Of a stretch of DNA of 64,000 nt, positions 51,842 through 64,000 are shown piece by piece. Position numbers and translations under genes: made by a program. Below the pieces are notes generated by a model, which ran no database searches, was not told the origin of the DNA, and saw only the letters and a program-made list of their open reading frames with translations. Each line of letters begins with the position of its first letter. Position 1 is the stretch's first letter. This stretch comes from an uncultured Arachnia sp. Lineage in GTDB: Bacteria; Actinomycetota; Actinomycetes; Propionibacteriales; Propionibacteriaceae. Location: NCBI GenBank assembly GCA_947493705.1, contig CANLSH010000018.1, positions 1 through 64,000 on the forward strand, written 5' to 3'.

Positions 51842-53383
51842 ATGCAAACAGGACTGAATCTGACACGGCGGAATCTTCTCGCCGGTGCTTCGGCCGCCGC
51901 AGTGGCGGCCGCACTGGGAGGCTGCGCAAACGCGCTGGATCGCGACACCTTGCGACTCATCCACGGCGCCACCGGTGGCGGCTTGAAAGACACACTGGAC
52001 CCGCACTTCCCGGTTGCGTACCCGGACATCAGCCGGGTCCGTAACTTGTATGAACCGCTCTTCCAGTTCAACACGGACTACATCATCGAGCCAGCACTCG
52101 CCGAAGAGATGGAATCGTCCGCCGACGCGAAGACCTGGACGATACACCTGCGCGATGGAGTCACCTTCCACCACGGCAAGAGTCTGACGGCCGACGATGT
52201 TCAGGCGACGTTCGAACGCGCGTTCAATCCAGACAACGTGGCCCCTCAGGCGGGTGAACTTGCATCCGTGGCCGACATGGCTGCATCCGGACCATTGGAC
52301 GAGCTGACCTATCGCCTGGTGCTGAACGAGCCACTGGCCATTGTCCCCGAGCTGCTGGCGGCCTACGGACTGGGGGTCATCCCCGTGGACTTTGATCTGA
52401 GCAACCCCGTGGGGACGGGCGCCTTCAAAGCAGACCTTTTCGTACCCGGCCAGCGCAGCCGATTCCTGAAGTTCGCCGACTACTGGGACCAGCAGGCGTC
52501 CGTCGACGAACTGGTCATCATCGACTTTGCCGACGATGCCGCCAAGGTGAACGCGATGCTTGCCGGCCAGATCCAGACAACGGACAACCTTCCCACCTAC
52601 CTCGTGGAATCCATTCGCGACCAGGGCGCACAGGCACTGATCTCCGAATCGGGAGGCTGGTTGCCCTTCACCATGCGGGTGGACCTGGAACCCTTCTCCG
52701 ATCCCCTTGTACGCGAGGCCCTGCGTCTCATGACGGACCGGCAGCAACTGATCGATCAGGCTCTCAACGGTTACGGCACCTTGGGCAACGACCTCTATTC
52801 ACCGTTCGATCCCGGCTACGCCGACGATCTTCCGCAGCGCGAACACGACCCCGAACAGGCAGCTGCCCTGCTCGCCCAGGCAGGACAGAGCGGGCTTCAG
52901 ATTGAGGTGGTCACGTCCACCGCCGTGGGCTCCGGTGGCGTCGAGGCCGCCAACCTCTTCGCGCAGCAGGCCAAGCAAGCGGGGGTGCAGGTGCGTGTCA
53001 ACAAGGTGGACTCCAGCACTTTCTACGGTGAACAGTACCTGCAGTGGCCCTTCGCACAGGACTTCTGGGCCACCCGCAACTACATCCCCCAGGCTGCACA
53101 GTGTGCTCTCGCATCGTCTCCGTACAACGAGACGCACTTCGACGACCCGGAGTTCGAGGACCTCATCATGCGAGCCCGAGGTGAAGTGGATCTGGACACA
53201 CGCAACGACCTCGTGCGTCAGGCACAGCAGATTGAATACGACACTGGCGGCTACATCATCTGGGCTTTCAAGCAACAAGTGGATGCCTACACTCAGTTCG
53301 TGGAGGGCCTCGTGCCCAGCCGTGACCTGCCGATGTCCTCGTTCCTGTTCAAACGCGCCCGATTGACGCAAGGAGCGGTGTGA
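51842..53383 (+). CDS. Peptide ABC transporter substrate-binding lipoprotein
   Basis: A 513-aa family 5 solute-binding protein (DppA/OppA type). The signal peptide has twin arginines (TRRNLLAG) before the hydrophobic part and a lipobox LGGC with the acceptor Cys28, so it is a lipoprotein, possibly Tat-exported. The SBP_bac_5 fold follows with W-T-I-H-L-R-D-G-V-T-F-H-H-G-K. Ligand may be peptides or nickel/glycoside-like compounds. ATG 51842 has GGGAGGG 7 bases upstream; a GTG directly before it is also possible. First gene of a four-gene importer operon. Confidence 0.92.
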   Translation: MQTGLNLTRRNLLAGASAAAVAAALGGCANALDRDTLRLIHGATGGGLKDTLDPHFPVAYPDISRVRNLYEPLFQFNTDYIIEPALAEEMESSADAKTWTIHLRDGVTFHHGKSLTADDVQATFERAFNPDNVAPQAGELASVADMAASGPLDELTYRLVLNEPLAIVPELLAAYGLGVIPVDFDLSNPVGTGAFKADLFVPGQRSRFLKFADYWDQQASVDELVIIDFADDAAKVNAMLAGQIQTTDNLPTYLVESIRDQGAQALISESGGWLPFTMRVDLEPFSDPLVREALRLMTDRQQLIDQALNGYGTLGNDLYSPFDPGYADDLPQREHDPEQAAALLAQAGQSGLQIEVVTSTAVGSGGVEAANLFAQQAKQAGVQVRVNKVDSSTFYGEQYLQWPFAQDFWATRNYIPQAAQCALASSPYNETHFDDPEFEDLIMRARGEVDLDTRNDLVRQAQQIEYDTGGYIIWAFKQQVDAYTQFVEGLVPSRDLPMSSFLFKRARLTQGAV

Positions 53384-53384
53384 C

Positions 53385-54467
53385 ATGGCGATCTCCACTG
53401 GACATGCCGTAGCCAGCGACGACACCGCCGACACCGCCGACACCGCCCAGGACTCGGGGGGTCAGCTGGAGGTAGGTTCAACCCGTGGTCGGTCGACGGC
53501 CAGGAACTGGACGATGTGGCTCCTGCGTCGCCTCGGTCTGGCGGTCGTCACGCTCTGGCTGGTCTCGGTCGTGGTGTTCCTCGCCACCTCGGCGCTCGGG
53601 GATCCGGTGCGAGCGATCCTCGGCAAGGACTTCGCAGTCAGCCCCGAGCGGGTGGCCACCATCCGGGCCGAATTACACCTCGACGACCCGATCCTCGTGC
53701 GTTACGGCCGCTGGCTCGCTGGGCTGGTGACCGGTGACCCCGGCGATTCCATCGCAAACGGGCTGCCCGTGACCGAGCTGCTGGGCAATCAGGTCATCAA
53801 CAGCGGCTTCCTTGTGCTGGTCACGGCACTGATCATGATTCCGCTGGCCATCCTCGTCGCGCTGTTGGCGGCCCGTTTTCGAGGCTCCTGGCTGGACAAC
53901 GCGATTCAGGTGGTCACGCTGTCCCTGGCTGGCATCCCGGAGTTCGTGACCGGGATTGTTCTGGTCACGGTGTTCTCCACATCGGTGATACAGCTGTTGC
54001 CGGCCGTGACAATCGTGCCGCCCAACTCATTCCCGTGGAGCCGTCCCGAGGGCATGATCCTGCCGGTGGCCACACTGGTGCTCGCCGTCACGCCGTATCT
54101 TGCCCGCATCCTGCGCTCGAATTTGGTGGAGACCATGGATTCGGACTACGTCGAACTGGCTCGCTTGAAGGGGATTCCGGAAAACACGGTGCTCGTCAGG
54201 CACGCCCTGCCCAACACCGTGGTCCCGGCCATTCAGGTCACGGCATTGCAGCTGGCCTGGCTCGTCGGTGGTGTCGTGCTGGTCGAATACCTTTTCGCCT
54301 ATCCCGGCATCGGCGCATCATTGGTTGACTCGGTGCGCAACTCCGACTTCCCCATGGTTCAGGCGATCTCGATGCTGGTCGCAGCCGCCTATGTGGTGGT
54401 CAACCTGGTGGCGGATGTGCTCTCCATCCTCTTCACCCCCCGCGCCAGGACGGCGATGTCGTCATGA
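53385..54467 (+). CDS. Peptide ABC transporter permease (DppB-like)
   Basis: A 360-aa permease with the OppB fold: a first helix near 45-65, a periplasmic loop, then five helices. The cytoplasmic EAA loop (LARLKGIPENTVLVRHALPN) contacts the ATPase. The N-terminus is unusual: about 40 hydrophilic residues with three GACACCGCC repeats in the DNA, encoding D-T-A triplets. It begins 1 base after the binding-protein stop. Confidence 0.92.
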   Translation: MAISTGHAVASDDTADTADTAQDSGGQLEVGSTRGRSTARNWTMWLLRRLGLAVVTLWLVSVVVFLATSALGDPVRAILGKDFAVSPERVATIRAELHLDDPILVRYGRWLAGLVTGDPGDSIANGLPVTELLGNQVINSGFLVLVTALIMIPLAILVALLAARFRGSWLDNAIQVVTLSLAGIPEFVTGIVLVTVFSTSVIQLLPAVTIVPPNSFPWSRPEGMILPVATLVLAVTPYLARILRSNLVETMDSDYVELARLKGIPENTVLVRHALPNTVVPAIQVTALQLAWLVGGVVLVEYLFAYPGIGASLVDSVRNSDFPMVQAISMLVAAAYVVVNLVADVLSILFTPRARTAMSS

Positions 54468-55270
54468 AGGCACTGCGCGACCCCCGCATCTCCGTCGGCC
54501 TCACAATCACCCTGCTGGTGGCTCTGGTGGCTGTCATCGGTCCATGGATTGCGCCCTACGGGGAGTACCAGATCGTCGGCAAACCCTACACATTGGAGGG
54601 TTCCGTTCTGGGCACCGACTATTTGGGGCAGGATGTGCTCTCCCGGGTGCTCTACGGCGGACGCTCCGTCCTCATCGTGGCACTTTTGGCCACCCTGCTC
54701 GGTGTGGTCGTGGGTCTGTTGATCGGCGTGCTCGCCGCCTATGTTGGCGGTTGGTTCGATGAGGTCGTCATGCGGCTCAACGATGTGGCGTTGGCTTTCC
54801 CGCAGATCCTGTTGGCTCTGCTGGTGCTGAGTGCGGTGGAACAACCAACCGCGACCTTGATTGTGCTCCTGGTTGGCTTCGCCCACGCACCTCGTGTTGC
54901 GCGGGTTTCGCGGGGTGTTGCCCTCACGTACGTGAAGAACGACTTCATCGCTGCGGCGGACGCATTGGGAGAGCCTCGATGGCGGATTCTGACGCTGGAA
55001 CTGGGGCCCAACATGGTGGTTCCCATGCTCGCTGAGGCCGGGCTGCGCCTGACCTACTCGATCGGCATCGTCGCCGGCATCGGGTTCCTCGGTTTCGCGG
55101 CCAATCCCGGCGCCGCGGACTGGGGACAGATGACGAACGAGAATCGTCTCGCTCTTCTGGTCCAGCCTTGGGGCGTTCTGGCACCGGTTATCATCATCGG
55201 CCTGTTCACACTCAGCACCAACCTGATTGCCGATGGCATCGGCCAGCGCGCAGCACAGGGGGAATCATGA
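54464..55270 (+). CDS. Peptide ABC transporter permease (DppC-like)
   Basis: A 268-aa partner permease with six helices and the EAA loop FIAAADALGEPRWRILTLEL. The N-terminal helix and the G-T-D-Y-L-G-Q-D-V-L-S-R motif are typical of OppC/DppC. Four-base overlaps on both sides keep it in step with the other subunits. Confidence 0.92.
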   Translation: MKALRDPRISVGLTITLLVALVAVIGPWIAPYGEYQIVGKPYTLEGSVLGTDYLGQDVLSRVLYGGRSVLIVALLATLLGVVVGLLIGVLAAYVGGWFDEVVMRLNDVALAFPQILLALLVLSAVEQPTATLIVLLVGFAHAPRVARVSRGVALTYVKNDFIAAADALGEPRWRILTLELGPNMVVPMLAEAGLRLTYSIGIVAGIGFLGFAANPGAADWGQMTNENRLALLVQPWGVLAPVIIIGLFTLSTNLIADGIGQRAAQGES

Positions 55271-57051
55271 CAGCGACCCGCGCCGATGAGATTGCTGTGT
55301 GTACCGTACGCGATCTTGAGATCGGCCTGACCAGTAGTCCCGTCGATGTGGTGGACGGTTTCGACATGGTCATCCGTGCCGGTGAGATTGTGGGACTCGT
55401 CGGGGAATCGGGTTCGGGCAAGACCACCGCCGGTACAGCGTTACTCGGTTATGCCCGCACGGGGGCGGAGATCAGTGGCGGTTCCGTGCTCATCGATGGC
55501 AATGACATGGCGGCACTCTCCACGGTGGCGGTGCGACGCATTCGTGGCGTGACCATCGGATACGTTCCCCAGGACCCCAGCTCCTCGCTGAACCCGGCCA
55601 TCCGGATCGGCAAGCAACTGCGTGAGCTGCTGGATCAACATGACCTGGGCCCGGCCGACGAGCGCATGGACCGGATCCGCGAGATTCTCGGCGAGGTGGG
55701 CCTCCCAGATGACGACGCGTTCCTCGCCCGCTACCCCCACCAACTCTCCGGCGGTCAGGTGCAGCGGGTGGCAATCGCCATGGTGTTCCTGCCCCGCCCC
55801 AAGGTACTGGTTCTGGATGAACCCACCACCGGGCTGGACGTGACGACGCAGGAGATGGTGCTGAGGACGCTCGATGAACTGTGTGAACGCTTCGACGTGG
55901 CCGCGCTGTACGTGACTCACGACTTGGCGGTCGTGGCCCAGATCGCGGATCGGGTGGGTGTTCTCTACGCGGGACAGCTCGTCGAGCAGGGGCCTGCTGC
56001 CGAGATCTTCAACCGTCCCAACCATCCTTACACGCGCGCGCTGTTGGACGCGATCCCGCACCTGCGACGCCCCCGTCGGCTGGAAGGAATACCGGGCAAC
56101 ACGCCATCCCCGGGCAACCGTCCCAGCGGGTGCCGTTTCCACGACCGTTGTGCATTTGTGATTGATGAGTGCCGCGTCACCGAACCAGACCTCGTGGAAG
56201 TCGGTGAGGACCACACCTCGAGGTGCCTGCGACGCGAGGAGCTCGGTCCATGGGACCCCAACCGGGGCGATACGCGTGACACGGATCCGGACACTGAGCG
56301 GGAGCGAGTGCTGAACATCGAGCACTTGGACGTCTTCTATGGCCGCCAACAGGTGGTCTTCGACGTCAGTCTGGAGCTCGGAGTCGGGGAGGTGGTGGCG
56401 CTTGTCGGTGAATCCGGGTCGGGCAAGACGACCATTTCCCGGTGTGTCGGTGGGCTCCATCGGCAGTGGGACGGCACCATCACGCTGCGGGGCGATGAAC
56501 TGGCCAAGGGCGCACGCCAGCGGAGCGCCGCCATGCGCCAGAGCATTCAGTACATCTTCCAGAATCCGTACGCGTCGCTGAATCCACGCCGCACCGTGGA
56601 GCAGATCCTGCGCCGTCCACTGGAACTCTTCGGCATTGCGTCGGGTCGTGAAGCGAGCAGACGAGCTGCGGAACTGTTGGAGCGGGTGCAGCTGAGCGAC
56701 AGCCTGCTCAGACTTCGCACCAACCGGCTCTCCGGCGGCGAACGCCAGCGGTTGGCCATCGCCCGCGCCCTGGCGGCACAGCCTGACATCATGGTCTGCG
56801 ACGAGATCACCTCCGCGCTGGACGTCTCCATTCAGGGCTCGATCGTGACGCTGCTGAACCGTGAGCGATCAGAAAGGGGAATCTCGATGCTGTTCGTGAC
56901 CCATGATCTGGCCCTGGTGCGTTCCATCGCGGACAGGGTGCTCGTGTTGCAGAATGGGAGGCTGGTGGAGTCCGGCATGGTGGCCGACGTGCTCGAGCGG
57001 CCACAACATCCCTACACCAAGAAGCTCCTGGCCAGCACACCGACACTGTAG
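55267..57051 (+). CDS. Dual ATP-binding subunit of the peptide ABC transporter
   Basis: A 594-aa fusion of DppD- and DppF-like ATPases. First domain: Walker A GESGSGKT at 46-53, signature LSGGQVQR, Walker B VLVLDEPTTG, and the C-terminal oligopeptide extension with CRFHDRCAFVIDEC. Second: Walker A GESGSGKT at 381-388, signature LSGGERQR, Walker B IMVCDEITSA. With two permeases and one binding lipoprotein it completes an importer. The stop codon TAG (57049-57051) includes the first base of an inserted element; without the insertion it would be TAA. Confidence 0.93.
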   Translation: MTATRADEIAVCTVRDLEIGLTSSPVDVVDGFDMVIRAGEIVGLVGESGSGKTTAGTALLGYARTGAEISGGSVLIDGNDMAALSTVAVRRIRGVTIGYVPQDPSSSLNPAIRIGKQLRELLDQHDLGPADERMDRIREILGEVGLPDDDAFLARYPHQLSGGQVQRVAIAMVFLPRPKVLVLDEPTTGLDVTTQEMVLRTLDELCERFDVAALYVTHDLAVVAQIADRVGVLYAGQLVEQGPAAEIFNRPNHPYTRALLDAIPHLRRPRRLEGIPGNTPSPGNRPSGCRFHDRCAFVIDECRVTEPDLVEVGEDHTSRCLRREELGPWDPNRGDTRDTDPDTERERVLNIEHLDVFYGRQQVVFDVSLELGVGEVVALVGESGSGKTTISRCVGGLHRQWDGTITLRGDELAKGARQRSAAMRQSIQYIFQNPYASLNPRRTVEQILRRPLELFGIASGREASRRAAELLERVQLSDSLLRLRTNRLSGGERQRLAIARALAAQPDIMVCDEITSALDVSIQGSIVTLLNRERSERGISMLFVTHDLALVRSIADRVLVLQNGRLVESGMVADVLERPQHPYTKKLLASTPTL

Positions 57052-57214
57052 GAACCACTGATCAATCATGTTCTGGCTACGGCGCGCAGAATCGGGCGAT
57101 CTGGTGGCCCCTACATCTTGATATGGACATCCAGTACACGCACCAGATGGCAGTAACACCATCTCATCCCGCCCGGCCAAGTCCTCGCCGAGAACAGCAT
57201 TGATCAGTGGTTCC
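57051..57214. mobile_element. MITE-like element with terminal inverted repeats
   Basis: Exact 16-bp inverted ends GGAACCACTGATCAAT (57051-57066) and ATTGATCAGTGGTTCC (57199-57214) bound 164 bp; similarity continues inward as TGTTCT on both sides. A 4-bp direct repeat TGTA lies immediately outside each end (57047-57050 and 57215-57218), as expected of a target-site duplication. No transposase is encoded, although one minus frame is open throughout. I read it as a non-autonomous element or internally deleted IS. Confidence 0.75.
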
Positions 57215-57255
57215 TGTAATCGTCGGACGGACGCCTCTCGTCGTAGTCTGAAACG

Positions 57256-58345
57256 ATGAGCACAATTTCCCTTTTTGAGCATCCCCTGTCCCTCGATGGT
57301 GCCGGCATGTTTGTCCTGCGCGCCGAGAGCGCGCTCTGGGCCGAGGTGCTGCAGGACAAGGCAGGCGACCAGGACATGTTCGAGCCGGCAGAACTTCTCT
57401 TCGCCCGCGGTATGCATCCCCGCTACGTTCGACAGCTGCGTCTGGTGGCCAGCGATGTGGGCACACCCACCAGTGAGGACGACGTGTTGGGCGTGGCGAC
57501 CCTCGAATTCCCGATGTACGACAACCCACGCCTGGCGACAGTCAGCGTTGTTGTGACGCGGGCCCGACGCGGCCAGGGCACAGGATCCGCCCTGCATGCA
57601 TCCGCGCTCGAGATAGCTCAGGAGAACGGTCGTAGCACCGTCCAGGCATGGACGTACGAGCCAGCCGAGATTCCTCCGGGGGTCAGGGAACTGGCGGCAC
57701 AGACGGGCAGCGGAGTCGTCCAGGCAGACAGCCCGGAATCCCGCTTCCTCACCGGCAGGGGATACGCGCTTGGTCAGGTGGAGCGCATCTCGCGGCTCGC
57801 TCTTCCCGGGATGGAGGAGGCCTGCAGACAACGCGATGAGGCGGTGGCCAGCAAGCCGCAGGACTACGAGGTGATCACGGTGGGACATGCCATTCCAGAA
57901 AGGCTGTTCGCCGGCGTCGCCGAATTGTCCGCGGCAATGGCTTCTGATGCTCCCAGTGGGACCCTGGATCTGGAGGAGCAGAGCTGGGATGCGGCGCGCA
58001 TGCGTGCACAGATGGAGAGCGTGGAGACGGCAGATAGGGAACAGATCCTCACGTTGATCCGCCATGTTCCCACTGCACGGCTGGTGGGGTTCACCCGCAT
58101 CTTCCGCGACCGCTCGGTTCCCGAGGTGGGTCATCAGTGGGAGACGCTCGTTCTGAAGGGTCACCGTGGTCACAGGCTGGGGAAGCTCATGAAGGTGGTC
58201 AACCTTGCAGCTGCCGTGGAGTTCTGGCCGGAGGTTCGACGCCTGATCACCGGCAATGCAACGGAGAACAGTCACATGCTGGCCATCAACAACGCGTTGG
58301 GCTTCGAACCGTATGCCGCCAGCGGTTTCTGGGAACTGCGCCTTC

Positions 58346-58362
<17 letters not shown>
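57256..58362 (+). CDS. GNAT family N-acetyltransferase (tandem domains)
   Basis: A 368-aa protein with two GNAT folds. The first (about 20-170) has VSVVVTRARRGQGTGSALHA, the acetyl-CoA loop with R-x-x-G-x-G. The second (about 200-365) has ETLVLKGHRGHRLGKLMKV and ends with NALGFEPYAASGFWEL. Such double-GNAT proteins act on small molecules or antibiotics; the substrate is unknown. TAGTCT (57244-57249) ends 6 bases before ATG 57256, indicating a leaderless message. Its last codons overlap the TetR gene. Confidence 0.85.
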
Positions 58363-61138
<2,776 letters not shown>

Positions 61139-61142
<4 letters not shown>

Positions 61143-62059
61143 GTCGCATCACCAATGCGGACCAGAACACCCTGATGTCCAAGGCGAGCACACTGATCGA
61201 AGCACTGCCGTGGTTGGCAGAGTTCGCCGGACAGACCATCGTGATCAAATATGGCGGCAACGCCATGGTGGATGACGAGCTCAAACACGCTTTTGCGGCC
61301 GATGTGGTGTTTCTTCGCCGCGTGGGTCTCAAACCAGTGGTGGTGCACGGCGGCGGACCCCAGATCAGCTCGATGCTGAAACGACTCGACATCAGCTCGG
61401 AGTTCCGCGGCGGCCTACGGGTCACCACCGAGGAGGCGATGGACGTCGTGCGCATGGTCCTGGTGGGACAGGTGGGGCGCGAACTGGTCGGCCTCATCAA
61501 TGCCCACGCGCCCTTCGCCGTCGGGATGTCAGGTGAGGACGGGGGGCTTCTCAGAGCCAAACGTCGAGGGCTCATCGTGGATGATGAGGAAGTGGATCTC
61601 GGGCTGGTGGGCGATGTGGATTCCGTTGACCCCACCTCGGTGCTCGACCTCATAGAGGCGGGGAGGATCCCCGTCATCGCCACCGTCGCGCCCGGCCCGG
61701 ACGGCCAGGTGTACAACGTGAACGCAGACACCGCCGCATCCGCTCTGGCGGTGGCGCTGGGGGCGAGGCGGCTCGTCATGCTCACCGATGTCGCCGGCCT
61801 CTACGCCAATTACCCCGACGAGAACTCCATCATCACGTCCATGTCCACGGACGAGGTACGCGCCCTCATGCCTCAGGTCCAGACGGGTATGGTGCCGAAG
61901 CTGGAGGGCTGCCTGCGCGCCGTCGAGTCCGGTGTGAAGGCAGCCACCATCATCGATGGCCGTGTCCTGCACTGCCTACTGCTGGAGATATTCACCAACG
62001 ATGGGATAGGCACCATGGTCACCGATGACGCCGTCGCCGGACAGGAGGGCATCGTATGA
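61139..62059 (+). CDS. argB: Acetylglutamate kinase
   Basis: Phosphorylates N-acetylglutamate and is usually the arginine-inhibited step. Amino-acid kinase fold: [34 protein letters not shown], and the C-terminal [13 protein letters not shown]. The N-terminal extension of about 20 residues before LPWLAEF may form the helix used for arginine-sensitive hexamers. 306 aa. Confidence 0.96.
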
Positions 62060-63231
62060 CCAGGCAGGAAGAGCTTCTCGAGCGCTACGGCGCCGTCATG
62101 ATGAATGCTTTCGGTTTGCCGAAACGCGTGTTCTCCCACGGAGAGGGCGTCCACCTCGTGGACGCCGACGGCAACCGCTATCTCGATCTCCTCGCTGGCA
62201 TCGCCGTGAATTCACTCGGCCACGGACACCCAGCGGTCACGGCTGCCATCACGTCGCAGCTGTCCCGGCTGGGGCATGTCTCCAACTTCTTCGCGACGGA
62301 GGGCCAGGTGCGCCTGGCCGAGCGCTTGTCCGCAGCGGCAGGCGGCGACGCTCGCGTCTTCTTCACCAACTCCGGTACCGAGGCGATCGAGGCGGCCTTC
62401 AAGGCGACGCGGCTCACCGGCCGACCCAAGGTCGTCGCGATGGAGGGCTCCTTCCACGGCCGCACCATGGGTGCCCTGGCCCTGACACACACACCCAAGT
62501 ACCGCGCACCCTTTGAACCCCTCCCGGGTGGTGTGGAGTTCATCGAATTCGGCGATCTCCATGCGTTGGAGGACGCGGTGGATGACGCCACAGCCGCCGT
62601 CCTCCTGGAGGTGGTGCAGGGCGAGAACGGCATCATCGAACTGCCAGCGGGCTACCTCGAGCAGGCGCGTCGGATCACAGCCGAGGCGGGCGCGCTGCTC
62701 TGGATTGACGAGGTTCAGACAGGGATCGGCCGTTGCGGTGAACTGCTGCTCCACCGCGCGGATGGCGTTGTTGCAGACCTCACCACCGTCGCCAAGGGTC
62801 TGGGCAACGGATTCCCCGTGGGCGCGTGCATCGCAACCGGCGACGCCGCCCACCTGATCCAGCCGGGTAACCACGGCTCCACTTTCGGGGGCAATCCCGT
62901 GGCGGCGGCGGCGGCCAACGCGGTCCTGGACGAACTGGAGGCGGGCGTGCTGGAGAATGTGCGAGAAGTCGGCGACTGGCTCGCTGCCTCCATCGAGGCC
63001 CTGCAACATCCCGGTATCAGCCACGTCCGCGGCCGGGGACTGCTGCGCGGCATCGTGCTCACCGCGGATATCGGGCCCGCCATTGTGGACACGGCTCTGG
63101 CATCAGGATTCGTCATCAACGCGCCAAGACCCAACGTCCTGCGAATTGCTCCACCCCTGATCATCACTCGCGACGAACTGCAGCCGTTCGTGGACGCGCT
63201 TCCCGGCCTTCTGGAGTCGATCCGTGGCTGA
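62056..63231 (+). CDS. argD: Acetylornithine aminotransferase
   Basis: PLP enzyme converting N-acetylglutamate semialdehyde to N-acetylornithine. The PLP lysine is Lys247 ([12 protein letters not shown]), and [15 protein letters not shown] and [13 protein letters not shown] are family blocks. 391 aa. The next gene is argR rather than the expected argF. Confidence 0.96.
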   Translation: MTRQEELLERYGAVMMNAFGLPKRVFSHGEGVHLVDADGNRYLDLLAGIAVNSLGHGHPAVTAAITSQLSRLGHVSNFFATEGQVRLAERLSAAAGGDARVFFTNSGTEAIEAAFKATRLTGRPKVVAMEGSFHGRTMGALALTHTPKYRAPFEPLPGGVEFIEFGDLHALEDAVDDATAAVLLEVVQGENGIIELPAGYLEQARRITAEAGALLWIDEVQTGIGRCGELLLHRADGVVADLTTVAKGLGNGFPVGACIATGDAAHLIQPGNHGSTFGGNPVAAAAANAVLDELEAGVLENVREVGDWLAASIEALQHPGISHVRGRGLLRGIVLTADIGPAIVDTALASGFVINAPRPNVLRIAPPLIITRDELQPFVDALPGLLESIRG

Positions 63232-63736
63232 CATGGCTCGTGCCGCGCGGCTCTCCCGCCTGCGCGACATCCTGGCCCAGGAACGCCACACGTCCCAGCA
63301 GGAGCTGAGTTCCGTGCTGGCCTCCGAGGACGTCGTGGTGAGCCAGTCCACCCTCAGTAAGGACCTCGTCGCAGTGGGTGCCATTCGGCGGCGCGCTGCC
63401 GACGGAACGCTGGTCTACGCCCTGGGAGACGATGGCGACGTGGCTGCCCTCGCCCTGGAGAAACTCGCGCGGCTGTCTGCCGAACTCGTGCTCTCCATCC
63501 AGTCCGCAGGCAATCAGGTGGTGCTTCGTACCCCGCCCGGCGCAGCGCAGTTCTTCGCCGCCAGCGTGGACGCCGCCCGTCTGCCCGGTGTGATGGGCAC
63601 CATTGCCGGGGATGACACGATCCTGCTGATCGCGAAGAACGAGGCGCTGTGCGACGAGGTCATCACTGCCATCTCCGACATGGCGCGTACAGGCAAACCG
63701 CTCCACTACTCACCCATACATGAGGACGAACAGTGA
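63224..63736 (+). CDS. argR: Arginine repressor
   Basis: Hexameric arginine-sensing repressor. Winged helix N-domain (RLSRLRDILAQERHTSQQEL ... VSQSTLSKDLVAVGAIR) and the C-terminal oligomerisation domain with the arginine-binding GTIAGDDTILLI (D-D). 170 aa. GTG 63224 has GGAG 7 bases upstream and overlaps argD by 8 bases; ATG 63233 is the alternative. Confidence 0.95.
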   Translation: MADMARAARLSRLRDILAQERHTSQQELSSVLASEDVVVSQSTLSKDLVAVGAIRRRAADGTLVYALGDDGDVAALALEKLARLSAELVLSIQSAGNQVVLRTPPGAAQFFAASVDAARLPGVMGTIAGDDTILLIAKNEALCDEVITAISDMARTGKPLHYSPIHEDEQ

Positions 63737-64000
63737 CCGAGAAGAACACGACTGCGGAGAACGCGACTGAGGGGAAACTCTGGGGAGGCCGCTTCGGCGG
63801 GGGGCCCAGCGATGCGATGTTCGCGCTCAGCAAGTCAACACAGTTCGACTGGCGCTTGGCGCTCCACGACATTGCCGGCTCCCGGGCGCACGCCAAAGCA
63901 CTGCTGGCGGCTGGCCTGATAGCCGAGGATGAGGCCAGTGCGATGGACGAAGGTCTCGCGGAGTTGGGCCGACGCGTGGCGACCGGGGAGTTTCTGCCCG
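63733..64000 (+). CDS. argH: Argininosuccinate lyase (N-terminal part, cut by window end)
   Basis: Last step of arginine synthesis. Only the first 89 codons are present: KLWGGRFGGGPSDAMFALSK and the following helix DIAGSRAHAKALLAAGLI match ArgH. GTG 63733 overlaps the argR stop (GTGA). argG, which normally precedes argH, is not here. Confidence 0.93.
   Translation, partial: MTEKNTTAENATEGKLWGGRFGGGPSDAMFALSKSTQFDWRLALHDIAGSRAHAKALLAAGLIAEDEASAMDEGLAELGRRVATGEFLP

Overview
The window is 64 kb of high-GC DNA with actinobacterial gene content: mycothiol synthesis (mshC), an LmeA-type lipoprotein-free envelope protein, paired clpP genes, the long form of HisG, an RNase E/G with a huge disordered N-terminus, DUF3090, SCO1664-family and DUF4233 genes. 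A 1,126-aa protein that I read as pyrophosphate-dependent PEP carboxykinase (the PEP carboxytransphosphorylase of propionic acid bacteria) points to Propionibacteriaceae or relatives. The genus cannot be fixed from sequence alone. Nearly everything is chromosomal housekeeping, with a small accessory patch near 33.3-35.1 kb and a low-GC pocket near 14.0-14.6 kb.

Layout. 0.2-6.6 kb: tRNA-Gly, trigger factor, a permease/deaminase pair, then clpP1-clpP2-clpX (protein quality control). 6.7-9.9 kb: tricorn-like protease. 10.0-13.9 kb (minus): valS-mpg and a small-molecule kinase bracketed by two copies of a 52-bp palindromic element. 14.0-15.4 kb (minus): a small secreted cysteine protein in low-GC DNA and a membrane-anchored DsbA-like thioredoxin. 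15.6-18.9 kb: folC-DUF4233-ndk-CPBP protease, all start/stop coupled. 19.0-20.2 kb: CynX-type exporter. 20.6-27.6 kb: rne, rplU-rpmA-obg-proB. 27.7-33.3 kb: lipoprotein, HAD phosphatase, PPi-PEPCK and an LmeA-like protein. 33.4-35.1 kb: small unknown gene, decayed VOC gene, MazEF-like toxin-antitoxin pair and another decayed frame. 35.0-39.1 kb (minus): amidohydrolase, tRNA-Leu, aldo/keto reductase, uppP. 39.1-42.4 kb: phosphatase, DUF3090, SCO1664 kinase-like protein and mshC. 42.5-47.9 kb: hisE-hisG-PH protein, sseB-like gene, infC-rpmI-rplT, rRNA/tRNA methyltransferase. 48.0-51.6 kb: pheST. 51.8-57.1 kb: complete peptide ABC importer. 57.1-58.9 kb: MITE-like insertion, GNAT and TetR genes. 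58.9-64.0 kb: argC-J-B-D-R-H, with argF and argG absent and argH cut by the window end.

Regulatory reading. Many genes have a TAGNNT-type -10 box ending 6-8 bases before the start codon, which implies leaderless mRNAs (clpP1, tricorn gene, valS, lipoprotein, AKR, phosphatase, DUF3090, mshC, hisE, sseB-like, GNAT). infC appears to start with AUC and to be preceded by a terminator-containing leader. argC has a near-consensus ARG box over its promoter while argR sits in the same operon. The most noteworthy unexplained items are the two palindromic elements around the kinase gene, the 164-bp inverted-repeat element inserted exactly at an ABC ATPase stop codon, the two palindromes in front of clpX, and the low-GC secreted peptide gene. 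I did not see a CRISPR array, prophage or a clearly new defence system.
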